Shown here piece after piece: positions 1-11,956 of a stretch of 64,000 nucleotides of DNA (position 1 is the stretch's first letter; every line of letters begins with the position of its first letter). Below the pieces are notes generated by a model that saw only the letters and a program-made list of their open reading frames with translations, ran no database searches and had not been told where the DNA came from. This stretch comes from Phallusia mammillata (lineage: Eukaryota; Chordata; Ascidiacea; Phlebobranchia; Ascidiidae). Both the position numbers and the translations under genes were made by a program. The stretch covers positions 37,495 to 101,494 of the forward strand of contig QLIY01000315.1 of NCBI GenBank assembly GCA_003260075.1, written 5' to 3'.

Positions 1-1835
1 AGGCGTTTTTGTCCCCCAGGTTGCATATTTAACAAAAATGTCGTTCAACTGGTGTTAATGTTAAACAAAAATACTAGTTGTTTCTATCCATAACTTGTAT
101 TTTTGAGGCTATTTATTTAAAGCAATGGTAAGTTACATGTTCTTTTGTGATAACTGATATATGGCTGTTGTTCAACATTAGGTTCCCATCAACGTATTCT
201 ATTTTGACCAACGTATTTACAGTTTTAATATTATTTTGTTCGTGGTTACTGTTTTTGTCTTAAGTACATTGCATGTTTCTTATATATGGCAACCTGTACT
301 TACCAACAAAATCAAGATTATTACTTTCAGTAGTACCACGAAAAGTCAGCTCTGCATCGATTTTCATTGAAGTTTATTCAAAGCTGATTTGCCTCGTTAA
401 AAACTTTCACAAGATATACCTTGCATTAGGCTACGTTTGCTCCCTTAGGTATACTCGTATCACACCGACCAACTAATACATCCGCGCCTGGGCTCAACAA
501 AGATCGCTAAACAAGTTCACCGTGATCTGAATGAATGATTTAATGCAATGCGTTCGAGCTGAGAGAGGAGCAAACATTGCGATGAGTAAAACTCAACAGA
601 AAAGGCGCCAACTGGAATAAGCATTGAATGGCACTGAAACGTGGAGACCTTGGTATAGCAAATATACTGTACTTCCACGTAACTGATTTCGGGTTGATAC
701 AGTGGCGTATCCAAGGGGGGGGCACCTTNATATTCCGTTTAAGTGTTGTTTCGAATAACGTCAATTATTCCATTAGGTGAATCACCGTTTAACCGGTGAT
801 ACGCGTACCACCGTTTGGCAACCACTGGTTAACGCCTTTTCTGCCAATCGACTTTTGGTCAAACAACTTTCGCTTGTTAACAGTACCCACATAATCAAAG
901 AAAATGGTGACAGAAAGAAATACTATTGATGACTTTTACCAAGCAATGATTACCTCGTTGGGTGAATACTCGGGGGGGGGGTTTTAAAAATTTCTGGATA
1001 CGCCCCTGGGTTGATATCATTATCAGAAAGACAAAATTGCCCTCCGGTTTAGGGAAGGTTGATCATTTTAGGTTTGGCCCTACAATTACAACACAAGGTG
1101 CGGAAATTTAATGCAGACGTCGGTCACCAAAGTTTGATCAACCTTTGATTAAAATTTTATGACTAAAAATCTCTTTTTTATTACGACACGTCTTCACTTT
1201 TATGCTACGCGGACTCCAGCAAAACGATTCATGATTCATCCTTTTATAATGGTATTTTCTTAATTCACCACTCTAACCCAGCCTGTTGTTGTTCTTACAC
1301 GTGCAACGATTCAAATATAGCCTATAAACATACATAAAAAATGATCGTACATGTGTTAGTTGTTTACTGGTTAATGTCACACACTCAAAAAAGTTAAATG
1401 AACACATAAAAATAGCTACAGTATATATTTGTATATATAGGCATATTCCCTTTACACCAAGAGCCAATTTTATACATAACTGGTTATTTTTGTTTGCATA
1501 ATCTAGTCTCGGTTTTCTATGACAAGGTTATCTCTAAGCAGATTTCATCTTTCGAAACATTTACTTTACGTCACTTTACGTTCGGTTTTTGCCGATTTAC
1601 TTTGATTTCATGTGTCAAAGTCTGTTTAACGATGTAAGCATTTCTTGCCATTTTCACTTGCAGTCAATGTCTAAATAAAACCACGTAACAACACATAGCA
1701 AATTGAAACTTTGCTATAATGCATTAGCGTAAGCGGACAAAAAAGCACGATGATATTTATATAGCTGCCAGATCTAAACCATCATATGTTAATATATAAT
1801 GATGCAAATGTATGTCTTCAATTTGTGCCTATTTG
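1..1835. other. Spacer left of LOX-A; 5'-flank-like sequence of a further LOX copy
   Basis: No convincing coding exon is seen. Positions about 105-163 are nearly identical to intron 12 of LOX-B (about 10911-10968). Positions about 440-700 and 1070-1160 match the spacer upstream of LOX-A (about 9485-9720 and 9775-9870): shared motifs include a 'gctccc..aggtatact.gtatca' block and a 'gcactgaaacgtg.agac' block. The stretch therefore looks like the 5' flank of another LOX gene lying to the left, interrupted by a hAT-type MITE at 700-1008. One ambiguous base (n) is at 729. Short open frames here have no recognisable domain and are not annotated. Confidence 0.6.
700..1008. mobile_element. hAT-type MITE containing a LOX intron/exon 13 fragment
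   Basis: Terminal inverted repeats are visible: left end cagtggcgtatcca, right end tggatacgcccctg. The element is flanked by an exact 8-bp target-site duplication ggttgata (692-699 and 1009-1016), typical of hAT transposons. The interior (about 730-971) is a diverged copy of LOX-A sequence around 2199-2437, including the 3' part of exon 13. The insert is bounded by G runs at 715-722 and 972-981 and has an 'n' at 729, so it may have been placed here by the assembler at a natural G tract of the MITE rather than captured by the transposon. No transposase is present. Confidence 0.75.
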
Positions 1836-2752
1836 TCAAATAGCAACGCTGTTTGGAACCCTGGATGGCAACAGGAAGGTGTAAGGGTGCTCCAACTTCT
1901 CGTTGCGAGCTTTTATCTTAGCTTCGAGTGCTTGCAGATCTTTCATGTAATTCTGTTGGATGTCGAGAATAATCTTTTCTGTGAAGCGACGCTCCGGAAA
2001 ATGTCCCAAGTATACCTGAACAACAATTTTGTTATCGAAGTTTTGTTACCGATCATACAAATCCACGTTGCGCAGCGTTATTCTCACAACAAGTTCATTG
2101 TCCAACTGCCTGCGTCATTGCAACGCACTAGCGGCGTTTATTATGTTCGTTTTGCTCTAAAAGAATGTTCTGTGAATTACCCAATTAGGTCAATATTCCG
2201 TTTAAGTGTTGTTTCGAATAACGTCAATTATTCCATTAGGTGAATCACCGTTTAACCGGTGATACGCGTACCACCGTTTGGCAACCACTGGTTAACGCCT
2301 TTTCTGCCAATCGACTTTTGGTCAAACAACTTTCGCTTGTTAACAGTACCCACATAATCAAAGAAAATGGTGACAGACTTTAAGAAATATTATTGATGAC
2401 TTTTACCAAGCAATGATTACCTCGTTGGGTGAATACTCAGAAAGTGCAAACACCAATGATATAACAGACCCAGCCATCAATGAATCTGGGAGGCTATCCA
2501 AAATCCTTTGTTTGTTTGCCTAAAAGTTAAAGCTCTTATAAAAACATGGAAATGTGAGGTTTTGTTACCTTCTTTGCAAACCGTTATTTTCTTAAAAACC
2601 TGTTTTTGAAATGTATGTATTTCGGTGAGCTTTTTGGGCCTATTTACTTGAAGTTTATGTTCTTTTATGATAACTGACATAACTTCAGTGTTTTACCACC
2701 TAGTAAAAGCATTACACTTTGACATACCTCTCCCTTTTTGTGTGGAGGCAGG

Positions 2753-2843
<91 letters not shown>

Positions 2844-5800
2844 AATTGACAGCAGCGTGTTGCACCGAACTTGTGAATATCAGTATGACACAAATTTCAA
2901 TCTATAAAACACAAAATTACAGTTTTGTTGAGTTTGTACTTAGAAAATATGGGGAAAGATTTTTGTCGGCAGAAATAATTTATCTTGTTGTCATTTCTTC
3001 AATCACTTGTAGTTTCTTTTCACAATCACCCATCAAAGAGGGAAAAACGATGCGCAAACATGCAGATTTTAGTTGTTAGCCTTTGAAAACAAACAAGATT
3101 TAAAAAAAATCCCATTTAGATAACACTTTTGGTGAAGTTTAGAAATGTTTCTCACCAGTTGATCGACTGAAGTCAGGTTTTCTGGGGGGGGGGTATTTCC
3201 TTAAAAACCTGTTTTTGAAATGTATGTATTTCGGTGAGCTTTTTGGGCCTATTTACTTGAAGTTTATGTTCTTTTATGGTGACTGGCATAACTTCAGTGT
3301 TTTACCACCTAGTAAAGTCATAAAAATTTTTACTCACCTCTCCCTTTTTGTGTGGAGGAAGACGCATAGCAAGCGGTGCATTTGGGACGAACTTGTAAGT
3401 CTCGAACTGACCAAAATTGACAGCAGCGTGTTGCACAGAACTTGTGAACATCAGTATAAGACAAATTTCAATCTATAAAAAGCAATTGCTGTGTTGTTGG
3501 GTTTGTTGTTTTTAAAGTCTTTCATACACAGGTTGTAATGACAGCTGACATGTCACTTTATTTTCTAATCACAAATAGTAAAACAAACGCAAAACAAGGC
3601 GCAAAATTAGAGCTACATTGAAGTCTATGACATGCAATTCAACAACCTTTGGAAATGCTCAATTTGAATGCTATTTGAATGCTGAATATCAGTATGACAC
3701 AAATTTCAATCTATAAAACACAAAATTGCAGTGTTGTTGAGTTTGTACTTAGAAATTATGGGAAAAGATTTTTGTCGGCAGAAATAATTTGTATTGTTAT
3801 CAGTTCTTCAAATCACAGTTTTCTTTTCACAATCACCAATCAAAGAGGGGAAAACGATGCGCAAACATGTAGATTTTAGTTGTTAACCTTTGAAAACAAA
3901 CAAGATTAAACAATTCCCAATTTAGATGACGCTTTTGGTGCAGTTTAGAAATGTTTCTCACCAGTTGATCGACTGAAGTCAGGTTTTCTGGGGGGGGGGT
4001 AAAAAAATCCCATTTAGATAACACTTTTGGTGCAGTAATGTTTAGAAATGTTTCTCACCAGTTGATCGACTGAAGTCAGGTTTTCTGGCATTCCCTTTGT
4101 GTCGTGGTCTTGCCAACCGAGACCCTCTTTGGCGACATCTTTTGCCCAAAGATTCAGCTCGTAGTCGTTGACAACGTCCTCAAAGACAAAAATTTATTTA
4201 CGGCACTTAAGCAGCACATCTTAAATCAATCATGTTTCCACTTCCTTACAAGAACCATTAAATGCACCATTAAATAAAAGTGTCCAACTCTACAGAGAGT
4301 TTGGATGAACATGTCACAATGCGCAATTTCAAACGGTTCCATACCTCATCACACTTGTAGTAATGACGGATGGGGGGGGGGTAAAAAATTATTTTATTTA
4401 CGGCACTTAAGCAGCACATCTTTAATCAATAATGTTTCCACTTCCTTTAAAGCACCATTAAATGTGCCAAACTTTACAGAGAGTGTGAATGAATATGTCA
4501 CTATTCCCAATTTCAAACGGTTCCATACCTCATCACACTTGTAGTAATGACGGATACAAGCACTCGCATATTTCTCCATGACCTCCCAGTGGTCAAGTGC
4601 ATCGTCTCGGTAATAGTGGTTAGGCAGAAGAGTTGCATCGTCAGTTCCTGCAAAAATGTTTTGTTGTTCTGTTATTGTCCCCAACATAGACCGTTAGAAA
4701 ACCTACCAAAATGTTTAAACATCTTTGGAATGTTAAGGCTTTCGATACTGAACGTTTTGTAGTGTTTCCTTGTCAAGGAAAGCGCCTCTGCAAAGATAAA
4801 TATGTAAATGCATCATACATTGACGTAAATTCTTATGGCGTTTACTTGTGGAAATCCCCTTTCCAGGAAGAGCCTTCGAGAGCAAGAGCGCAAGTTTTGC
4901 GTCATTGTTGATGCACGAAACTGTACGAAGGTGGGGACGCAGCAGGGGGGGGGGAACATTGACGTAAATTCTTATGGCGTTTACTTGTGGGAATCCCCTT
5001 TCCAGGAAGAGCCTCCGAGGGCAAGAGCGCAAGTCTTGCGTCCTTGTTGATGCACGAAACTGTACGAAGGTGGGGACGTAGCAGTTTGTAAATCGGATGA
5101 GCACGAGGTAAACATCGGAATAGCGCCACAGCAAAAGGTTCCATGAAAACGTGCGTTTCCAAATAGTTGTAGATCCACTGAAAGTGTGAACGGTAAAACA
5201 GGGTTGATATTTTTTTCACACGTCAGGGTTATAAAGTTCTGCTTTTATCCACATATCCCACTGCAGGCTATATATTTCTAGCCGACGCCTTGACATACGG
5301 TAAATAATACTTGGTGACCGACTGATTTGAATCAACGCCTTTAATAACCCTGGCGTACTATAACTGTTATATGAGTGTGCCGTGATCGCTGGTCTGCATC
5401 GACGTTTCGTGCCTGATCTCAGCTATTCATCTATGTCTTAAATAAAGTCAAGGTTTAGACACGTTTTACAAACCTTTTTGATAAATCAGTTTTGTCATGT
5501 TAGTGGTATGTGAATTCACCTGATGCATGTTGCTCTGTGAACACCGCAGATACATCTTGGCAAGCAACCAATCCTCTTCGCTGTCGTCGGGCGTAAAAAT
5601 GTAATCCCTGTTACCAGGAACCAGTTGAATTGCCAAGGGCAGAAATTCACCCCTGTCGTTTACGTAAAAGAGAGCAATACAGTCAGCGCAGTGAAGTTGC
5701 TCCATTCTTTCGACTCCGTTGAAGACTTCCGAGAAGTCAGAAATGTAGATTTTGCCGGCCTGTTAAAAAATGTCATAACTCAAGAGGTATTTTAAGTTGC

Positions 5801-8800
5801 TAACTGTTTTAATTAGAACTTTAACTTGCATGTGCGGTCTTATAACCTAATTTGTACCTCCATTTCACCGTCCAGTGTTTTGTCTGCTCCAAGAACCTTA
5901 TTTACGTCACTGTTGATGATGACACAGTTTGCTGGCAGTGACGTGCAACGTTTAAATGAGAGTGGGACGATTCCGTTTAGTGTTTGTCTACCGGTGCTTT
6001 GATCCGAAAACCAACTGTGAAAACAAAACCACAAGATCCTGAAAAAAGCCTTCTCAAAACGAACCAAATATTCCTGTTTCTATTTACTTACTCATCCAAA
6101 TTCATCGGGTCGTTACGTGTCATGGATTCGTGCTTGTACAACGAGTGGTAATCCTTTAACTCTTCGATAGGCGACATGATCGCTGCAATATTAGACTAAT
6201 TTTCCGTTTTCATTCGCTTCAATTAATTCATAATTTTTGTTTTTCAGGTTAGTTTTGGCGGTGCTGTTTTGATAAAACGTAGCATTGTGTTATACGAAAA
6301 CTTATGCTTAGCACGAATAAATACNTTGATATTTAGTTTCAAAATGAAACAAAATGAATTCATAATTTTTGTTTTTCAGGTTAGTTTTGGCGGTGTTGTT
6401 TTAATAAAAACGTAGCATTGTGTTATACGAAAACTTATGTTTAGCACGAATAAATACAGACAAATCTGCTAATAATATATTTTATTGAGGCTTTCAAACT
6501 TACAATGTTCCTTTAACAAATGTCATTTAAAGCTTCTTCGGAAAACAAATTAAAATGTTTTGAAACCTTTCATGACACTGCGTGTATTACTATTTGTGGA
6601 TATGGAGGCGTTCCAATTTTATAGTTGACTTGGTGGGTCGAAAACAAAAGCTTTAGTAAGCATTGCCCTAAGCCCAAAATCTTCACATGGGGGGGGGGGA
6701 CACTATTTGTGGATATGGAGGCGTTCCAATTTTAAAGTTGACTTGGTGGGCCGGAAACAAAAGCTTTAGTAAGCATTGCCCTAAGCCCAAAATCTTCACA
6801 TGACTTACATTTGATGGTGTCAAATGTAGATCCGGCTACTCCAGACAGAGCTGCGCCCTCGGATTGAGTAGATTTAACTTGGTCCTGTTGAAATATTCTC
6901 GTCAGTTGAAGGCTGTTGGCACCTTTGACGTAACGTGGAAATCCCCAGCCGCTGTCACCGTCCGTTGGTTTTGGCATCCACTTGAACTTGTCAACATTTT
7001 CGCGTATCTCATCGATGCGAAGTTTCCTTACATTCGGGTTGGTGATGTTTTGAGGGAGTTGAGCTGAAAAATGTGAACTGTATAGTTTGTCACTGCAAAT
7101 TTGGTTAACAAACAATTTTGTTGGTTGTTGACCTGAAGGAAACAGTTCGTTTATTTCGATTGTTGATGAAATTATACTGAACTCTAATCTTTGTCCCGGG
7201 AGACTTTGTTTGTGTTTTATTTACAGTATTTTTATTTTATGTGTGTTTTATCCTTGGTTTATTGGAACTGAACATGCCATGTATGCCGGTCAAATGACCA
7301 GAGTTTGATACTGTTCAGTTCAGTATAATCACTCTTGGGACCGTGGTCCCAAAAGAAAATTGCTTTATTCTCTTGAAAAGTGTTGAAAAGATTTGTAACA
7401 AGGCAATTCGAGCTTGACTTGAATGTACCACATGACAAATATGAGTAGTGCCCATAGAATAGTACATAAAGCCAACAGGTGTTATTGCACTACGGCCCAT
7501 GATTGAAAGCCGTAGAGACGGCCTATGATTGAAAGCCGTAGTGGTCATTAAAGCGAGTTGGAGGAGTTGCGGAAACGCTCTATTAATGCATAACACATAG
7601 AAATAAGTTATCAGGCTTTGTACGCATTGCCCAATTTTCAAAACGCAATTATAAATGTTCTTATAAGTGACTATTGATTGATATGGAAACGTTAAGAACA
7701 AATCAAGCGAAAAGACCGTATCATAACACGCCTTATAAATGTCTTTCGTGAAGAAAAAATGACCTTATGGTAGAATGACACTGACATATCAAATAGAGTG
7801 GTTGGAATCAAAATAGTGGCGCAGTTACGGAAATTGGTCTGCAATACTGCTTCAGAATGTCTTTCAGCGCCAAGTTTTTGTTGTTTTTGAGGGGAGTAAT
7901 GGGCCATTGTACCTTGTCCACGCCTTCGTTGGAATTTCCTTAATTAAGAAAACCAATTTATCAGAACGGTTTCTTGCAATTTCGTCTAAGCCAACATTTA
8001 CAGCAAAGGAAATGAAATCAAAACATATCAAGTATCTGTCACTTTTTCGTTATTTAAGTGTCATTTTGAATGAGATAGCTGAATAAAAACTGGACTGAAT
8101 TCCATGTAAGAATTCTATGTACAGCAATCATTAAGGTTTTCTCGGAAATTTTTTTTACAGTAACGTTTTGAGGCAGTGTAAAACTGTACGACTTTGCATG
8201 GGCTACAATAATCTACAAATAGACAGAAAGTAATTTGGTTTTACTTAAGTTACAGTGGGTTTAGGAAACAAATTAAACAAATACTTCACCGAACCTTCTC
8301 CTCTGGTCACATCTATTGTAGATGTAATCCAATCATAGATCGGGAACTCAGCTGTTTCCTTATCGTATTCCACTTGAACCATGTTGCACATCCATTCATC
8401 TTCACCACTCCACATTGACAAGTCTGATCGTTGTTAAAAAAAGGCGAATGAATATTACAATGATTCTTTTTAGGCATGTTAAAAACCACAAACCGTTCTT
8501 TCGACCCACTGGTAATTCAAAAACTCTTTGTTTAGCAATAAATATTGCTTAACGAATATTTAATTTTTTGAAAGAAAAGTCTAAAACTAATTAAGCAACA
8601 GAAATGGATCCTTCTCATACCTAAGTTTTTTTACTCATAAATTGTTAAAACATGTTTTGTTAACAGTTGAAACCAAGTTTAAAATAGTTTATTAAAGCAC
8701 ATATTTTTTGCCACATCAAAGTTTATGCATAACTCACTGAATCGAATGATGATTGGTAGACCGACGTCTTCGCAAGTAAAATCGAAGACATCAGTTTGTC

Positions 8801-9170
8801 CTAGCTGAAATTCTTCAAAGAACATTTTATCTAGTGTTAGCCATTCGGTGGTGGCGCCGTTCTCACCGACCATCTGAAGGTATACGGCGGCGTCGGTACC
8901 AGCCTCTTTGGACGCATCAGAGGTCTGTTGAAATGAACATCTTTTATCAAATAGTTTTAACTGCTAATCAGGAACCGAGAACGCCAAACACCTTTGCTAA
9001 AACAAATGGTTCTGTAAATATGTTAACGCAGTTTTACAATGGCATTTTTTTACATAATGCAAGACTATACATCAACATGAGAAGCTTTTTTAAATGCGCT
9101 TATGTTTGTCGTTATTCTTGGTAACCTACTTTATTTAACTTACCGTCACTGAAATTTTATATTGATTCAT
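1836..9170 (-). CDS. LOX-A: PLAT-domain lipoxygenase, 14 exons, about 670 aa
   Basis: Non-haem iron dioxygenase of the animal lipoxygenase family, expected to peroxidise polyunsaturated fatty acids, probably cytosolic. Exons in transcription order: 9144-9170, 8738-8924, 8295-8423, 6809-7063, 6092-6182, 5858-6014, 5520-5759, 4985-5177, 4707-4787, 4529-4647, 4059-4178, 3338-3472, 2421-2519, 1836-2015. They sum to 2013 nt in one frame. The start MNQYKISVT lies in a 27-nt first exon with a good donor. The PLAT domain occupies residues about 1-115. LOX motifs follow: WGFPRYV, FYVNDRGEFLPLAIQL, LLAKMYLRCSQSNMH, RPHLRTV, SSVQHAAVNFGQ and C-terminal VPNSVAI. Oddities: the second iron ligand of H-x4-H is Asn (WIYN; His in the four paralogues); exon 7 lacks six codons present in B-E; the exon 3 donor (gttcgg) is weak. 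Exons 8, 10, 11 and 12 each have an extra partial copy next to them (haplotype duplicates). Exon 12 at 3338-3472 is chosen over the G-run-interrupted copy at 2728-2901. Confidence 0.93.
2728..2901 (-). pseudogene. Second, G-run-interrupted copy of LOX-A exon 12
   Basis: Both ends match LOX-A exon 12 (VQHAAVNF at the 5' side, PPHKKGE at the 3' side), but the middle codons are replaced by an 89-nt G run (2754-2842). The surrounding intron (about 2590-2905) repeats at about 3198-3480 with a few percent divergence. The likely explanation is the other haplotype of the same exon placed in tandem, not a real alternative exon. The long poly-Gly and poly-Pro frames across it are artefacts. Confidence 0.85.
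2754..2842. repeat. 89-nt G homopolymer inside an exon copy
   Basis: Uninterrupted G run replacing about 50 nt of exon 12 sequence; probably an assembly or sequencing artefact. Confidence 0.9.
3105..4000. repeat. Duplicate fragments of LOX-A intron 11/12 with exon 11 ends
   Basis: The end of exon 11 with its donor and adjacent intron appears three times: about 3115-3183 (ending in a G run at 3184-3193), about 3915-3989 (ending in a G run at 3990-3999) and complete at 4059-4178. The first two break off at the same place, after a shared 'caggttttctg', and run into 10 Gs. The intron stretch 2880-3085 is also repeated at about 3685-3900. These are best read as alternative haplotype ends joined in series. 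Confidence 0.8.
4188..4381. repeat. Duplicate of the LOX-A intron 10/exon 10 boundary
   Basis: This stretch repeats at about 4388-4557 with small differences. It contains the first part of exon 10 on the plus-coordinate side and then ends in a G run at 4372-4381. It is a truncated haplotype copy, not a separate exon. Confidence 0.8.
4816..4954. repeat. Truncated duplicate of LOX-A exon 8
   Basis: Positions 4846-4944 repeat the 3' part of exon 8 (RPHLRTV..IN.DAR) seen intact at 4985-5177, including the donor and flanking intron. The copy stops at 'acgcagca' and runs into a G run (4945-4954). The missing part would have shown whether the other haplotype also carries the Asn-for-His change. Confidence 0.85.
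5262..5450 (+). mobile_element. tRNA-derived SINE, 5'-truncated (LOX-A intron 7)
   Basis: Shares the body found in several copies in this window: 'gcaggctata..ttctagcc', 'gccttgacata', 'cttggtgaccgactgatt', 'ctggcgtacta' and the tail 'gccgtgatcgctggtctgca'. The tRNA-like head is missing except its last bases. Confidence 0.7.
6200..6470. repeat. Tandem intronic duplicate (LOX-A intron 4)
   Basis: About 110 bp starting 'gaattcataatttttg' at about 6224 recurs from about 6356 with few changes. An ambiguous base (n) sits at 6325 near the junction, suggesting a haplotype join. Confidence 0.7.
6590..6802. repeat. Tandem intronic duplicate with G-run join (LOX-A intron 4)
   Basis: About 6592-6688 repeats at about 6702-6800 ('ctatttgtggatatggaggc'). 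The two are separated by a G run at 6689-6699 that cuts the first copy just short of exon 4. Confidence 0.8.
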
Positions 9171-10281
9171 CTTCTTTGTTGTGCAATCAATCACTGGTAA
9201 TAGCTAAATGTTTAAATAAGCTAAACATGCATGTCATGAGCACACGAAATATATAAAAATCTTTTTTTAGTAAGTTATAAAAATGTTTAAAACTGGAATC
9301 AAAATCTTTTTGTCGGTTTATTTGTTTTTATTTTATTATTAGTTCTTTTGTGCTTGCTGTCTGTATCGTATCTTCTCACTAGCAACAAAACAAAGTTAGT
9401 CGCTCTTTCACCACTAATCGTGTTAAGACTTCGTCGAAATCCGCCCACAAACAAAGTTATATCATCATGTTACAAAAGACGTGTGCTCCCAGGTATACTT
9501 GTATCAAACTGATCGACCAAACTCATACCAATCCATGGCCAACCGAATCCAGCACAAGACAGGCAAAAAACTCATATGATACGATTGAATAACATTTGAG
9601 AATGCAATTTAGCGAAATGATCGAGCGAGGAGCGAAACACGACAAAAAACACAAAATTGCTGCTGACTTGGGTAACCATTGACCGGCACTGAAACGTGAA
9701 GACTTTAGTATCGTAAATCGGGTGTACCAATATCGAGTTCATATCATGAGAAAGTACAAACTGCTCTTTGTAAAAAAGGTGCGAAAATTTAATGTAGACA
9801 CCGTTTACCTTTTTCCAGTTTGTCAAACCTTTCATTAATAATTTTAATCTACCAAGAAATTTATTTTTTTATTTTTTAAAGCACGCAATATAGTCAACTA
9901 CACCATATTATTTTGCCATATCATGCAGTTGTTAAAAGTAAACTTTTATGACGATTCAAATATCTAAATTTAAATATGTATGTATTTACGAGTTAACTAC
10001 ACACTCTTGTGGCATTTTTTCCAGGGCATTGGTTTGACATTTTGATTTAGCGCCTGACCTGAGCTATTTATGGTTAAATTAGTACTATTTGCTCGATATA
10101 ACTTACTCAGCCATACATAACGTGCTCTGGTATACAATTTCAGTTCTAGTGTACCAATGAGGCAAACTATAAGTCGTACAAACGGTCAAAAAGCGCAGGC
10201 TTTATTAATTAGCTTCCGGATATATTACAATTATATGTCGATATACAATGCTGCCAATATATGTTATTAATTAAAACCATT
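9171..10281. other. LOX-A/LOX-B intergenic spacer
   Basis: Non-coding. It contains the presumed LOX-A promoter on its left side and the LOX-B 3' end on its right; a minus-strand AATAAA (tttatt at 10201-10206) lies about 76 nt past the LOX-B stop. The stretch 9485-9870 is homologous to 440-1160 at the left edge. No coding exon or RNA gene is seen. Confidence 0.6.
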
Positions 10282-11327
10282 TTAAATAGCAATGCTGTTC
10301 GGAACCCTGGATGGCAGTAGAAAGGTGTAAGGGTGATCTAACTTGCTATTGCGGGCTTTTATCTTAGCTTCGCCCCCCCCCCTCGCTCATGTAATTATGT
10401 TGGATGTCGAGAATGATCTTTTCTGTGAAGAGACGCTCCGGAAATTGTCCCAAGTAAATCTGAAACAAACAGTTTGTTATTGACTATTTTTGCTTACGTG
10501 AACTTTCCGATTAAATGAATTTTTCAAATAAGTGTATTACTAGGTAAATAAGCCTAATAAGTGAATTATCCGTTCATCGCCTATTCTGCTAACGAACTTT
10601 AGCCAAACAACTTTTTGATTGCTTGTTAACAGTACTTAAGAACAGTAAGAAATGTTTTCTTTTACCAAGCATTGATTACCTCGTTGGGTGAGAATTCGGA
10701 AAGTGCAAACACCACTGAAATAATAGCCCCTGCCATCACTGTGTCGGGAAGGCTATCCAAAATCCTTTCTTTGTTTGCCTAAAAAAATGTGGATGGGGTT
10801 TCTATATATTTGCAGTTAACATTTAGGTCTCGCATTTTAACATAACTTTTTTATGGTTTCCTGCATGCATATACTTGATTTTTAAATTTACTATTTTTGG
10901 TGAGGTTTTTGAGGCTATTTATTTAAAGCAATGGTAAGTTACATGTTCTTTTGTGATAACTGATATAACTTCAGTGTTTTTTCCACCTAGTGAAAGCATT
11001 ACACTATGACATACCTCTCCCTTTTTGTGTGGAGGCAGGCGCATAGCAAGCGGTGAATTAGGGACAAACTTGTAAGTCTCGAACTGACCAAAATTGACAG
11101 CAGCGTGTTGCACAGAACTAGTGAACATTAGAATGACACAGATTTCAATCTGTAGAACATGAAATTGCACCAATATTTAGTTTATACTGTTATAATAGCT
11201 GAGGTTCTTTCAAAACGATAACAAAATTGTTTCTCTGTATTCATTTTCTAATTTACTGTATTTTTTTTCTCAATCACCAACAACGGTGACAAATCCCAAT
11301 TTAAATAACACAGAGCAAAGTTGGTGC

Positions 11328-11371
<44 letters not shown>

Positions 11372-11865
11372 TGAAGTCAGGTTTTCTGGCATTCCCTTTG
11401 TGTCGTTGTCTTGCCAACCTAGACCTTCGTGGGCGACTTCTTTTGCCCAAACCTGCAGCTCAGAATCTTGTACAACGTCCTGAAAGTTGAATGCGAATAT
11501 GTGAAAATCACCCCCCCCCCCCTTCGTGGGCGACTTCTTTTGCCCAAAGCTGCAGCTCAGAATCTTGCACAACGTCCTGAAAGTTGAATGCGAATATGTG
11601 GAAATCATAAAGTCTTACTATGAGTAGCACAATATGCTTGTTCCCGGTTTACGTAATACTCAGCAAACAGAATTTGCTCTTATTATGCTTTAAATTCTTT
11701 ATTGCCGCTTTTAAATTATATTACTTAGCTTATGGACTCAAAGTTTACAAACATTTACTCTGCTTTAAGAAATGCTTTATTACATTTACTGCCAAACCGT
11801 TACAAACGGAACATTTAAAACCCTGGACAATTATGTAACTGTGCCTTGATTAGTTCCATACCTCG

Positions 11866-11956
<91 letters not shown>

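Noticed and set aside
1812..2243. Plus-strand 143-codon frame
   Set aside because: It is the antisense shadow of LOX-A exon 14, which encodes the canonical LOX C-terminus on the minus strand.
2665..3079. Open frames rich in poly-Gly or poly-Pro
   Set aside because: They are translations of the 89-nt G run; similar frames at 42307-42534, 52804-53094, 55847-56155 and 60620-60944 are likewise homopolymer artefacts.
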